DNA of 33,347 nucleotides from Enterorhabdus sp. P55 (GTDB lineage Bacteria; Actinomycetota; Coriobacteriia; Coriobacteriales; Eggerthellaceae). The stretch lies in NCBI RefSeq assembly GCF_009911695.1, contig NZ_QWKK01000020.1, positions 1 through 33,347 on the forward strand, given 5' to 3'. This document shows, in pieces, positions 15,770 to 23,123 of this stretch (position 1 is the first letter of the stretch; every line of letters begins with the position of its first letter). Both the position numbers and the translations under genes were made by a program. The notes beneath the pieces are model-generated. The model was not told the DNA's origin. It did no database searches and worked only from the letters and a program-made list of their open reading frames with translations.

Positions 15770-16589
15770 TTTTCGATTGAGTCTAACGAATCGTCTAAAG
15801 AGACGCCATTCGCATATGGGGTATCAGCAACATACGAAGACCAGACCTGGTGCATGATGGCAGAAGCACGAATGCCTTCGAGCGTATCTTTCCACTCCGC
15901 TATAGCGTGCTGAGAGCCTCGCTTCTCGGCAGTGCGACGAAGCGCCTCTCGAAGATCTTGCTCATTTATGACCCCGGAATAGTAGCGCGGGATGGCATAC
16001 AGATCGTAGAAGTCCCTGCCGCGCGTGTTCGCCACTCCTCGGCTAAGCACTGTCTCAAGCTTTTCGGCCAGAACGGCTGCCGGATGATAGGACAGAACAT
16101 CGAGCGCGCCTTGGTCGAACATCAGCTCGAACTTGTGTCTGACCTGCGATGGATAGATGGCATCACCAGTCGTGATGTCCACTTTTACCGGCGCATCGAT
16201 CCTTCCGTATTTCGCCTTGAGGTGAGCGCGCCAGTTTGCGTACTCGTCATCTTCGCGGATGGGCTCGATCCTCTCGAACGCGTATGTCATTCCATCGCCA
16301 ACATCGGTTGCGCAGATCTCGCGTAGGGCATTTGCGATGGTCTCCTCATCCATATCCATGCCCACGACGGTCGCATCCATGTCCATGGTTGTACGCTAGT
16401 AGATGCCGGTCATCGACGAGATAAGAAGGCCTCCCTTGAGCACGAACTTGTCAGCGTAGGAGCTCTTGGCCAAGCGCATGAGCAGATGCTCGAAGAGATA
16501 CATCTGAAGCACCTCTTGAGACTTGAGCCCATACTCGTTGGAAAGGTGGCGCACTTTCCCCCTCAGGCTCGCATCGCTTCTCATTTCGT

Positions 16590-17189
16590 TCATTCAAGCA
16601 CCTCCAGGTACGTCTGCAGCTCATCTCGAACGCCCAGCGCCTCGCACATCTTCGCGAGCTTGGGCAGGTCGCGGTCGCCCTTCCTGAAATAGCCCACTAT
16701 GGCATCCCTCACGAGCTGCGGGTTCACGGTGCCCTTGGCCCTCTCTTGGATGATGTCGGCTATGGAGCGCTCCGCATCGTAGGTGGGCACGATGACGCCC
16801 ATGGGGTCCTTCACCGTGGTCTTGCCCAGCCCGTAGAGCTTGTCGCTCTCGCGATGAATCCTCATGTCCGGATGGGTTCGCCTCAGCTCCCGCGGATTAT
16901 AGTCCCGTGGGACACTTACGCTCAGGTTCCCGGGCACGCGATCGGACAGCCCCAGCAGATACAGCGCGGTTCCATGTGAGAGTATGCACTTCGGCCAACG
17001 CATGGTCACTGCCGCGAACTCATCATCCAGCACATCGAGCGAGCAGTAGACGCCTCGGGTCAGCCTGTCTATCTTGCCGCTACTAAAGGCGTACTCGATC
17101 ACACCGGGCGCATACCCAGCCTCCTTGAGCTGAGATGAGGAAGCTACCCCTCCCAGCTTCTCGATATGTTCTGCAACGGATGCGGTCAC
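16590..17189 (-). CDS. abiEi: AbiEi antitoxin/repressor
   Basis: A 199-residue type IV antitoxin. The N-terminal winged helix (about 1-75; VAEHIEKLGGVASSSQLKEA, then GKIDRLTRGVYC) is followed by the AbiEi C-terminal domain (ILSHGTALYLLGLSDRVPG, then DPMGVIVPTYDAERSIADII). The family binds inverted repeats in its own promoter, and its C-terminal domain is needed to neutralise AbiEii. GTG 17189 is used because AGGAGG stands 4 bases before it. The upstream frame extension is not homologous. Its TGA overlaps the ATG of abiEii. An inverted repeat TAGACCC/GGGTCTA upstream is the probable operator. Confidence 0.88.
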   Translation of the reverse strand: MTASVAEHIEKLGGVASSSQLKEAGYAPGVIEYAFSSGKIDRLTRGVYCSLDVLDDEFAAVTMRWPKCILSHGTALYLLGLSDRVPGNLSVSVPRDYNPRELRRTHPDMRIHRESDKLYGLGKTTVKDPMGVIVPTYDAERSIADIIQERAKGTVNPQLVRDAIVGYFRKGDRDLPKLAKMCEALGVRDELQTYLEVLE

Positions 17190-17206
17190 TTGACCTCCTA
17201 GACTAA

Positions 17207-17236
17207 TAGACCCACATTCTAGCGTTTTTGGGTCTA
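17207..17236 (-). promoter_or_regulatory. Inverted repeat upstream of abiEi (probable AbiEi operator)
   Basis: TAGACCC (17207-17213) and GGGTCTA (17230-17236) form a perfect 7-bp inverted repeat with a 16-base spacer, directly upstream of the abiEi ribosome site. A TAGAAT -10-like hexamer on the minus strand lies inside the spacer. AbiEi proteins are known to repress from inverted repeats in this position. Confidence 0.65.
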
Positions 17237-17239
17237 ATA

Positions 17240-17499
17240 ATCTACTCCTGCTCGAATCACCCAGCGCCCTCTTGCGGCGGGCCCGCTTCTCCTTCTGGCT
17301 GAAAGACTTGCCGAGAACCAGCCTCGGCTCAAGGGCCTCGAAAAACTTTTGCCAGGAGTGGAGGATTCCCGAACAGGCAAAACTCATCGCCCTCCGGGTT
17401 TTCGCTTTCCCCCTTGCGCCGTCCGCTGAACCTCGTCGCATCTCCGCCCGAAAGGCGAAGGCATAGGGCCTGCGCCGAAACCATAGGAGGTCGCAAACA
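17240..17499. other. 260-nt intergenic leader between divergent abiEi and a mobile-element gene
   Basis: No supported gene. It holds a small hairpin GCCGAG/CTCGGC (17310-17328), a CGCC-GAAA-GGCG-like stem near 17445 and a ribosome site AGGAGG before ATG 17500. Frames through it on either strand look like non-coding translations. Confidence 0.4.
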
Positions 17500-17685
17500 A
17501 TGAGTAATCGAGCAGTCATCACGACAAAAGAACGCAAGATCGGCGTCTATGTCCACTGGAACGGAGGCCGTGACACGATTCAGCCTCTCCTCAAGTACTA
17601 CGAGCTGAAAGGATACCGTCCGCCAAGCTCCGACTCATACGGCTGGGCTCGCTTGTGCCAAGTGCTGGGCAACTTCTTCGGATGA
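17500..17685 (+). CDS. Short mobile-element protein, probably C-terminally truncated
   Basis: A 61-residue frame with a good ribosome site (AGGAGG). It begins MSNRAVITTKERKIGVYVHW and ends ARLCQVLGNFFG. This looks like the conserved N-terminal part of a hypothetical protein carried by integrative elements. Longer relatives, as I remember them, continue after the NFFG segment, but that is from memory and not checked. The frame stops at TGA 17683-17685 and a REP array follows within 40-80 bases, so truncation by the same process that trimmed other genes here is likely. The function is unknown. Confidence 0.5.
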   Translation: MSNRAVITTKERKIGVYVHWNGGRDTIQPLLKYYELKGYRPPSSDSYGWARLCQVLGNFFG

Positions 17686-17723
17686 TGCGCCAATGGGCGG
17701 GAAGGTAGGAGGGCAAGGCATCC

Positions 17724-18089
17724 GGCTTGCCCCGCCGCCACACGCAAGCCTGGCTGGCGGGGTGTGCCATTAGGTTCGGCCTATTGTCACATTGGTTGTG
17801 CCATTGTGTGCCATTGTGTGTGCCATTGGGTTCAACCTAATGTCACATTGCCAACGCAGAATGGGTCGGTGCAGAGGGCCGGCTCCGCGTTCCATCTTGT
17901 CGAAGAAGCCAACCACTTCGTCTGATTTGTGCCATCAGGTTCGGCCTATTGTCACATTGTGGCTTGCCCCCGCCACATGCAGGCCTGACTGGCGGAAGGG
18001 GGTGTGCCATTAGGCGCAACCTGATGGCACGTTGTCCTGATGGCACGTTGTCCCCATGGGGGGTGCCATTAGGTGTGACCCTTTGTCAC
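17724..18089 (+). repeat. REP array D: five forward units plus a duplicated composite block
   Basis: 27-nt units lie at 17764-17790, 17820-17846, 17929-17955, 18004-18030 and 18063-18089. Between units are fragments: three copies of TGTGCCATTG near 17797-17828 and a second CCTGATGGCACGTTGT after 18035. A separate block starting GGCTTGCCCC occurs at 17724 and 17961. Each copy ends in GGCGG..GGTGTGCCATTAGG, so a composite of a GC hairpin plus REP has been duplicated. No gene is present in the stretch 17686-18130. The last unit lies 42 bases from the tRNA gene. Confidence 0.85.
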
Positions 18090-18130
18090 TCGTCACAAAA
18101 AAGGCCAGCGCGTGGCTGACCTGGGAAAGT

Positions 18131-18207
18131 TGGTCGCGGGGGCAGGATTTGAACCTACGGCCTCCGGGTTATGAGCCCGGCGAGCTACCAGACTGCTCCA
18201 CCCCGCA
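18131..18207 (-). tRNA. Initiator tRNA-fMet (CAT)
   Basis: 77 nt with encoded CCA. Acceptor 5' strand TGCGGGG pairs with CCCCGCG, giving a weak T1-G72 end pair, as expected for initiators that avoid a strong 1-72 pair. The anticodon stem CCGGG/CCCGG has three consecutive G-C pairs next to the anticodon loop CTCATAA, the hallmark of initiator tRNA. The D-arm GAGCAG...CTC and T-arm GTAGG-TTCAAAT-CCTGC are complete. Anticodon complement at 18171-18173. Confidence 0.95.
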
Positions 18208-18237
18208 ATGTATGTGCACCCTTAAAGGCAAGGAGAT

Positions 18238-18266
18238 ATATTACGCGCCTCGTCCCGCCAACGCAA
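18238..18266 (-). promoter_or_regulatory. Promoter of the tRNA gene
   Basis: On the minus strand TTGCGT (18266-18261), a 17-base spacer and TAATAT (18243-18238) make a good housekeeping promoter, with the -10 about 30 bases upstream of the mature 5' end. Confidence 0.6.
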
Positions 18267-18334
18267 CCTTTAGCGAGGCTGCGCCGTCAAACGACACAAT
18301 TCCTGCACATTAGGGGCATCGCGCGGGCAGGGGG

Positions 18335-18814
18335 CTACTTCACGGTGAGCACCGGCACGTCCGCCTCGTGGAGGACGGCGTAGCTCACGCTTCCGAGCAT
18401 ACCGCGCAGGGCGCCCAGGCCTCGGCGGCCCATGACGATGATCTCGCAGTCGTTCGCCTCGGCGTAGTCGCAGATGCCATCGGCCACCTTGCCGCTGATG
18501 ACGGCGCCCACCTGCACGTCGCAGGCCACGTCATCCAGGCACTCGCCGAGGGCCTCGTTCAGGTCGTCCATCGCCGTCGCCTTGGCGCGCTCGATTACGC
18601 GCTCGTACGACTCCATATCCGGAAAGATCAACGGCGTGGCCGAGCCCGGCCCCGCCGGCGCCTCCAGTTCGGCGGCCACGGCGCCGGCCGGCACCACGGT
18701 CAGCACGTGCAGCACGGCGGCAGCGTCGTCGGCGATCAGCTTCTTCGCCACCTCGAGGGCGTTCTGGGACGGCTCGGAGCCATCGAAGGGCACGAGGATC
18801 CTCTTGTACAGCAT
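18335..18814 (-). CDS. Universal stress protein
   Basis: A 159-residue single-domain UspA-type protein. The N-terminal strand KRILVPFDGSEPSQNAL and the C-terminal nucleotide motif GRRGLGALRGMLGSVSYAVL (G-x2-G-x9-G-S/T) place it among ATP-binding members. It ends VPVLTVK as the family does. A longer frame exists upstream, but ATG 18814 with AGGAAAGGGG just before it matches the domain start. It appears to be a single-gene unit. Confidence 0.9.
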   Translation of the reverse strand: MLYKRILVPFDGSEPSQNALEVAKKLIADDAAAVLHVLTVVPAGAVAAELEAPAGPGSATPLIFPDMESYERVIERAKATAMDDLNEALGECLDDVACDVQVGAVISGKVADGICDYAEANDCEIIVMGRRGLGALRGMLGSVSYAVLHEADVPVLTVK

Positions 18815-18998
18815 CGCTTCCCCTTTCCTCGGATGCATTCGCTGATGCTCAGCGTAAGCGTTTTCCACGCAAGATGCGAGAACCGTCGCGAAGTTGTGAG
18901 GAAGAGGCGAACGTGTGATCCGCCCTCGGCGGCACGCGCAGCGCCCCCGAGCAGCGAACCGCCCTCCCCGCCTACCCCCGGCCGTCATGCCGCCAGGC

Positions 18999-19040
18999 CC
19001 CGCGTCAAGCGCCCGCTCGCAACGGAACGCTTGACGCGGG
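18999..19040 (-). terminator. GC-rich hairpin after the rhodanese gene
   Basis: CCCGCGTCAAGCG (18999-19011) pairs perfectly with CGCTTGACGCGGG (19028-19040), a 13-bp stem with a 16-nt loop, 13 bases after the rhodanese stop. There is no T-run, so it may be a GC-type terminator or an RNA-stabilising hairpin. Confidence 0.6.
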
Positions 19041-19053
19041 CGGACGAGGCGAC

Positions 19054-19398
19054 CTAGTTCTGCGCCACCTCGTAGGGCCACGCGCTGATGCCGCCCTCCA
19101 TGTCGTAGACGCAGGTGTAGCCCAGGCTCTCCAGCTCCCGAGCCGCCAGGGACGAATGCACGCCGGTCTGGCAGTACACCACCACCGGCGTGTCAAGCGC
19201 GCCGATGACCTCCTCGGCCGACTCCGCGTCGATATCGGGCAGCGGGTAGTCCACCGCGTCGACGAGGTGCCCGCGCCGGTACATGCCCTCCGGGCGCACG
19301 TCGATGACGCGCGGATGCTGCCCCTCGATCATATCGTGAGCCTGCTGCGGCGTGAGCCTGGTGATGTGCCCCGCCTTATCCTTCGTTGCCTGAGCCAT
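19054..19398 (-). CDS. Rhodanese-domain protein
   Basis: A 114-residue single rhodanese domain of the GlpE/PspE size class. The active-site loop is Cys76 in YCQTGVHS, preceded by VIDVRPEGMYRRGHL and followed by LGYTCVYDMEGGISAWP, all standard. It would carry sulfur as a persulfide on Cys76. It has no signal peptide, so it is cytoplasmic. ATG 19398 follows GAGGAG. Confidence 0.9.
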   Translation of the reverse strand: MAQATKDKAGHITRLTPQQAHDMIEGQHPRVIDVRPEGMYRRGHLVDAVDYPLPDIDAESAEEVIGALDTPVVVYCQTGVHSSLAARELESLGYTCVYDMEGGISAWPYEVAQN

Positions 19399-19734
19399 GA
19401 ATGCTCCTCACCTCGGTAGACGCCACGTCCTTCGCAGTGGCCGCGAGCGCGGAGCCAGGCCGAAGCAGGGGCCGACGCCGAAAATGATGCAGCCGCGAGC
19501 TTCGGATTTCCGCGCTGTCCCCGATTCTAGGCATCGCGCGCGCAGACGCACCTCTACAATCACAGGCGTAAGCATGAAGTAGAGCTTCCGTTAGGCGTCA
19601 CCCGCGCGTGTCGGAAGAGCGCCGCTCGGCAACCGAATCGTTGCGCAGGCGCCCCCTTCCCGCACTCCAGCCGCGACCATTCTGTGGACGCGCCGCCATC
19701 GGGGACGACGTCGGCGGACACCCCAGGAGCGCCC
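19399..19734. other. 336-nt divergent intergenic region
   Basis: It lies between the divergent rhodanese and amidohydrolase genes. I see no gene and no strong promoter. A TACAAT hexamer at 19555-19560 is the best -10 for the rightward gene, without a convincing -35. Confidence 0.4.
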
Positions 19735-20529
19735 ATGACCGTCATCGACTGCCACTGCCACATCTACCCCGAGAAGATCGCCGCCCGCGCCGTGGAAAGC
19801 GTCGGCGACTTCTACTCCATCGCCATGGATGCCCCGGGAGGCACCGCCGAGGAGCTCCTCGCGCTCTGCGAGGGCACGCCCATCACCCACCACATCGTGC
19901 ACTCAGTGGCCACCAAACCCTCCAACGTGGAGTCCATCAACGACTTCATCGCCGCCCAGTGCGCCGTGCACCCGCAGTTCATCGGGTTCGCCACCCTGCA
20001 CCAGGACTACCCCGACCCGGCCGCCGAGATAGAACGCGCCATCAGCCTGGGCCTCAAGGGCCTGAAGCTCCACCCCGACACCCAAGGCGTGGACATGGAC
20101 GACCCGCGCCTCATGGCCATCTACGAGATCATCGCCGGCCGCCTGCCGCTCATCGTGCACACGGGCGACTACCGCTACGACTACTCGCATCCCCGCCGGC
20201 TGAAGCGCATCCTCCACACGTTCCCCGACCTGGTGGTGGACGCCGCGCACTTCGGCGGTTGGTCTGTCTATGACCTGGCGGTCGAGTTTTTGGAGGACGA
20301 GCGATGCTTCCTCGACATGTCGAGCGCCCAGGCGTTCCTCGGGCCGCGCCGCACCTACGAGCTCACCAAGCTCTACGGCACCGACCGCCTCATGTTCGGC
20401 TCGGATTACCCCATGTGGGCGCCGGCCGAGGAGTTCCGGATGTACGACGCGCTCCCCTTCGCCGACGCCGAGAAGGAACGCCTCTTCCACCGCAACGCCG
20501 AGCGCTTCCTCGGCTTCACGGTGGCCTAA
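19735..20529 (+). CDS. Metal-dependent amidohydrolase (TIM barrel, ACMSD-like)
   Basis: A 264-residue amidohydrolase-2 family protein. The metal-binding His-x-His is IDCHCHIYPEK (His7, His9). Later ligands are expected in LKLHPD, IVHTGDYRYD and FGSDYPMW (Asp). Family members decarboxylate or hydrolyse small carboxylic substrates, and the actual reaction cannot be assigned. ATG 19735 follows AGGAGCGCCC. An upstream in-frame ATG at 19684 would add 17 low-complexity residues. A strong hairpin follows the gene. Confidence 0.83.
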   Translation: MTVIDCHCHIYPEKIAARAVESVGDFYSIAMDAPGGTAEELLALCEGTPITHHIVHSVATKPSNVESINDFIAAQCAVHPQFIGFATLHQDYPDPAAEIERAISLGLKGLKLHPDTQGVDMDDPRLMAIYEIIAGRLPLIVHTGDYRYDYSHPRRLKRILHTFPDLVVDAAHFGGWSVYDLAVEFLEDERCFLDMSSAQAFLGPRRTYELTKLYGTDRLMFGSDYPMWAPAEEFRMYDALPFADAEKERLFHRNAERFLGFTVA

Positions 20530-20531
20530 AC

Positions 20532-20578
20532 GCGAGGGGGGGGGCGACTCGCCAGCACGCAAGCCGCCCCCCCCTCGC
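20532..20578. terminator. Bidirectional GC terminator between convergent genes
   Basis: GCGA plus a run of nine G's (20532-20544) pairs with a run of eight C's plus TCGC (20567-20578). It stands 3 bases after the amidohydrolase stop, facing the convergent CNNM gene. The remaining gap to 20687 is GC-rich without a gene. Confidence 0.7.
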
Positions 20579-20687
20579 ATCGCCGGGCCGCAGCCCACGG
20601 CCCACGGCCCGGCGCCTTCCTGTCTCCGCCACGCCGCCGGGCGCGCCCGGCGCCTTCCGGCCCGGCGCCGCCCCGCGCCCCCCGGCG

Positions 20688-22004
20688 CTACTCCTCTTCC
20701 GCCTCCGGCTTCTCCAGCGTCACGGATATCTTGTCGATGCGCAGGCGGTCCATGTCGATCACGCGAAACGTCACCTTCGTCCTCAGCCCCTCGAGCACCA
20801 CGGTATCGCCCTCGTCAGGAATACGGTCGAACAGCGAAAGCAGCAGCCCGCCGGCGGTCTCGCACTCGGCGGCCTCCTCCGGCTCGAAGCCGATGAGCTC
20901 CTCCACCTCGCCGATGGCAAGCGAGCCGTCGATGAGGAACGACCCGTCCGGCAGCGTGATCACCTCGTCCTCGCAGGGATGCAGGTACTCGTCGTCGATG
21001 CGGCCGACGATCTGCTCCATGATGTCGCTCATGGTGACGATGCCGGCCGTGCCGCCGTGCTCATCCACCACCACGGTGATCTCGGTGCGCTTCTCCTGCA
21101 GCGTCTCGAGCAGACGCGCGATGGGCGCCGTCTCGGGCACTGCGGGAATCTCGCGGATGGGCCACTCCTCCATGGGCGTGTCATCCGGCATGCCATAGAG
21201 ATCCTTCACGTGCACGAAGCCGATGATGTGGTCCTTGCTGCCGCGACACACCGGATAGCGCGTGTACTTGTACTGACGAATAGTCTCCAGGTTCTCGGCC
21301 AGGGAATCCTCCTCGTCCAGCACGATGAGCTCAGTACGCGGCGTCATGATGGCCTCGGCGTCCTTGTCGCCCAGGTCGAAGATGTTGTCCACGAACTCGT
21401 TCTGCTCCGGGTCGATGAGGCCGCTCTCGGTGGACTCGTCGATGAGCAGCTTGATCTCGTCACCGGTGTACACCTCATGCTCGTCGGCCGGATCGTGGCC
21501 GAACAGGCGCATCACGCCGTTGGTGATGCCGTTGAAGATGACCATCACCGGGTAGGTGATCTTGTAGAACACGCGCAGCGGCGCGGCGGTGATCAGCGCG
21601 TACTTCTCCGTAGAGAAGATGGCGAACGACTTGGGGATGAGCTCGCCCACCACCACGTGCAGCGTGGTCACGATAAAGAAGCCCACGGCGATGCAGATGG
21701 GATGCACCGCCGCCTGGGGCAGGCCCAGAGCCAGCAGCGGTTCCTCCAGCACGGCAGACACCGCCGGTTCGCCCAGCCAGCCGATGGCCAGCGATGCGAG
21801 CGTGATGCCCAGCTGGCAGGCCGACAGGTAGGCGTTGATGTGGGTCGTCACGTCGCGAGCCGCCTCGGCACCGCGGCGCTTCTCGGCCACAGCCATGTCC
21901 ACCTGGCTGCGACGGACGCGCACCAGCGCGAACTCTGCCACGACGAAGAAGGCGTTCATCAGCAGAAACACCAGAACCAAAAGCAAGTTGACTGCGGTCA
22001 TCAT
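20688..22004 (-). CDS. CNNM/CorC (HlyC-type) membrane protein
   Basis: 438 residues. The N-terminal DUF21/CNNM membrane domain (about 1-190; LLLVLVFLLMNAFFVVAEFALV, then ACQLGITLASLAIGWLGEP) is followed by a CBS pair (about 205-330; MTPRTELIVLDEEDSLAENL, then VVVDEHGGTAGIVTMSDIME) and a CorC_HlyC domain (about 345-430; DGSLAIGEVEELIGFEPEE). Such proteins are linked to Mg2+/Co2+ export. The older name hemolysin is historical. Start ATG 22004 is chosen over the longer frame because the membrane domain begins there and AAAGGGG is upstream. LIR2 lies in the leader. Confidence 0.88.
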   Translation of the reverse strand: MMTAVNLLLVLVFLLMNAFFVVAEFALVRVRRSQVDMAVAEKRRGAEAARDVTTHINAYLSACQLGITLASLAIGWLGEPAVSAVLEEPLLALGLPQAAVHPICIAVGFFIVTTLHVVVGELIPKSFAIFSTEKYALITAAPLRVFYKITYPVMVIFNGITNGVMRLFGHDPADEHEVYTGDEIKLLIDESTESGLIDPEQNEFVDNIFDLGDKDAEAIMTPRTELIVLDEEDSLAENLETIRQYKYTRYPVCRGSKDHIIGFVHVKDLYGMPDDTPMEEWPIREIPAVPETAPIARLLETLQEKRTEITVVVDEHGGTAGIVTMSDIMEQIVGRIDDEYLHPCEDEVITLPDGSFLIDGSLAIGEVEELIGFEPEEAAECETAGGLLLSLFDRIPDEGDTVVLEGLRTKVTFRVIDMDRLRIDKISVTLEKPEAEEE

Positions 22005-22153
22005 GAAGGCGTCTACCCCTTTATGTCCAAACTCGGGCGCACCCGGATGGCGCGCCTCAACCAAAAGTAAGCCAACATGCAATCCTAGCGGATTACGCCG
22101 TCCCGCAGCGGAATCGCTACATTATTCGCATCCGCCGCGAATTCTCGGGCCCG

Positions 22154-22309
22154 GGATGCAAATTCGGACGGTTTTGCACCCATCTTGTCGCCCTGCGCGG
22201 CCCTGAGAGTTCGATTTCCGCGCTTCTGCCCTCCGTTACCTGGGACTTTTGCCGGAGGCGGTTGCCCAGGCTATCGCCGGAGAGTGCAAAACCGTCAAAA
22301 TTTGCATCC
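22154..22309. repeat. Long inverted repeat element LIR2 (26-nt arms, 104-nt loop)
   Basis: Arms 22154-22179 and 22284-22309 match at 24 of 26 positions (start GGATGCAAATT, end GACGGTTTTGCAC). The loop holds ACCTGGGACTTTTGCCG (22238-22254), shared with LIR1. Within the loop CCTCCG (22230-22235) can pair with CGGAGG (22253-22258), and CCTGGG (22239-22244) with CCCAGG (22265-22270), which interleave as an H-type pseudoknot. The element starts 14 bases after the SDR stop and lies in the leader of the CNNM gene. Confidence 0.85.
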
Positions 22310-22322
22310 TGACGCCGTTTTC

Positions 22323-23123
22323 TTAGGGTCGCAGGCCCAGACCGCCCTCCACGGTGATGGTCTCGCCGGTCACGAACTTGAAGTCGGGGCTCGCAAGCGC
22401 CACGCAGACGCGCCCGATGTCCGACTCGGCATCGCCGAAACGCCCCACGGGCGGTACCTGCACGTTAGCGGCAAAAACATCTGGATGGGCCCTCTGGAAC
22501 TGCTCGAGCTGCATCGTCCAGGCCAGCGGGCACACCACGTTCACGTTGATGCCGTCGGCGGCCCACTCGGCGGCCGCCACGCGCGAGAGCCCGCGGATGC
22601 CCTCCTTGGCCGCGGCATAGGACGCCTGCCCCACGCTGCCGGCCAGCGCTGCGCCCGACCCGAAGTTGATGACCGAGCCCTTCGTCTCCTTCAGATGCGG
22701 ATGGCAGGCGCGCATATAGTAGAAGGTGGCGAACAATCCGGAATACAGCGCCAGCTCGAACTGGTCGCGCGTATGGTCGGCCAGTGCTACGCCGGAGGCT
22801 GACGCCTGGGCCACGTTGATGAGCACGTCGATGCGCCCGAATTCGCTGAGGGCGCGATCCACCACGTTCTGCACGATGGCCTCGTTATCGCCATGGGCCG
22901 ATACGTCGGCGCGCACGGGCACCACCTTCACGGGATACGATGCCTCCAGCTCCTCACGCGCCCGCTCAAGCTTGGCGACGTTACGCCCGGTGATGACGAG
23001 GTTGGCCCCCTCCCGCGCGTAGGCGACAGCCGTGCCGTAGCCGATGGAGCCGGGGCGTCCGTTTCCCAAAGCGGCGAATCCGGCGCCGGTGATGATAGCG
23101 GTCTTGCCCACTAGGAAGCCCAT
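22323..23123 (-). CDS. SDR-family oxidoreductase with enlarged glycine loop
   Basis: A 266-residue short-chain dehydrogenase/reductase. Catalytic Ser156, Tyr169 and Lys173 (SYAAAKEG) are present. The cofactor loop is unusual: TGAG is followed by a long insertion before GSIGYGTA, and the usual NNAG is INVAQ. GRN after strand 2 (ITGRN) suggests NADP preference. Relatives with this loop occur, by my recollection, among gut Eggerthellaceae SDRs, some of which act on steroids or bile acids. A specific substrate cannot be claimed. ATG 23123 is used because the fold starts there, while the upstream frame is low-complexity. Confidence 0.83.
   Translation of the reverse strand: MGFLVGKTAIITGAGFAALGNGRPGSIGYGTAVAYAREGANLVITGRNVAKLERAREELEASYPVKVVPVRADVSAHGDNEAIVQNVVDRALSEFGRIDVLINVAQASASGVALADHTRDQFELALYSGLFATFYYMRACHPHLKETKGSVINFGSGAALAGSVGQASYAAAKEGIRGLSRVAAAEWAADGINVNVVCPLAWTMQLEQFQRAHPDVFAANVQVPPVGRFGDAESDIGRVCVALASPDFKFVTGETITVEGGLGLRP

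Larger units (their letters stand above)
14284..16593 (-). pseudogene. abiEii: AbiEii nucleotidyltransferase toxin, amber-split and IS-interrupted
   Basis: AbiEii is the toxin of the type IV AbiE system, a nucleotidyltransferase-fold protein that stops growth during phage infection. Segment 1 (16593-16399) has FVLKGGLLISSMTGIY with the KGG motif. A TAG (16396-16398) follows, then RTTMDMDATV in the same frame with the acidic DMD motif, continuing to 15770. There the IS256 element 14317-15769 enters, and the original last codons (KLMDSLKL) lie at 14310-14284. Removing the IS and one 8-bp duplication gives 849 bases, exactly 283 codons, a normal family length. With the IS in place the tail reads KVVSRKLV and stops at 15745. 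ATG 16386 could start a shorter protein without the KGG motif. ATG 16593 overlaps the abiEi stop (ATGA), so translation is coupled. Confidence 0.88.

Noticed and set aside
17764-18089. REP array read as a CRISPR-like array or as phage attachment sites
   Set aside because: Unit spacing is irregular, the units vary in sequence and orientation elsewhere, and the same units occur in three other arrays next to a RAYT.
18131-18207. tRNA-fMet as the attachment site of the accessory region
   Set aside because: I looked for a second copy of the tRNA 3' end at the other border (around 9.2 kb or 12.5 kb) and found none. The integrase remnant is also too far away and truncated.
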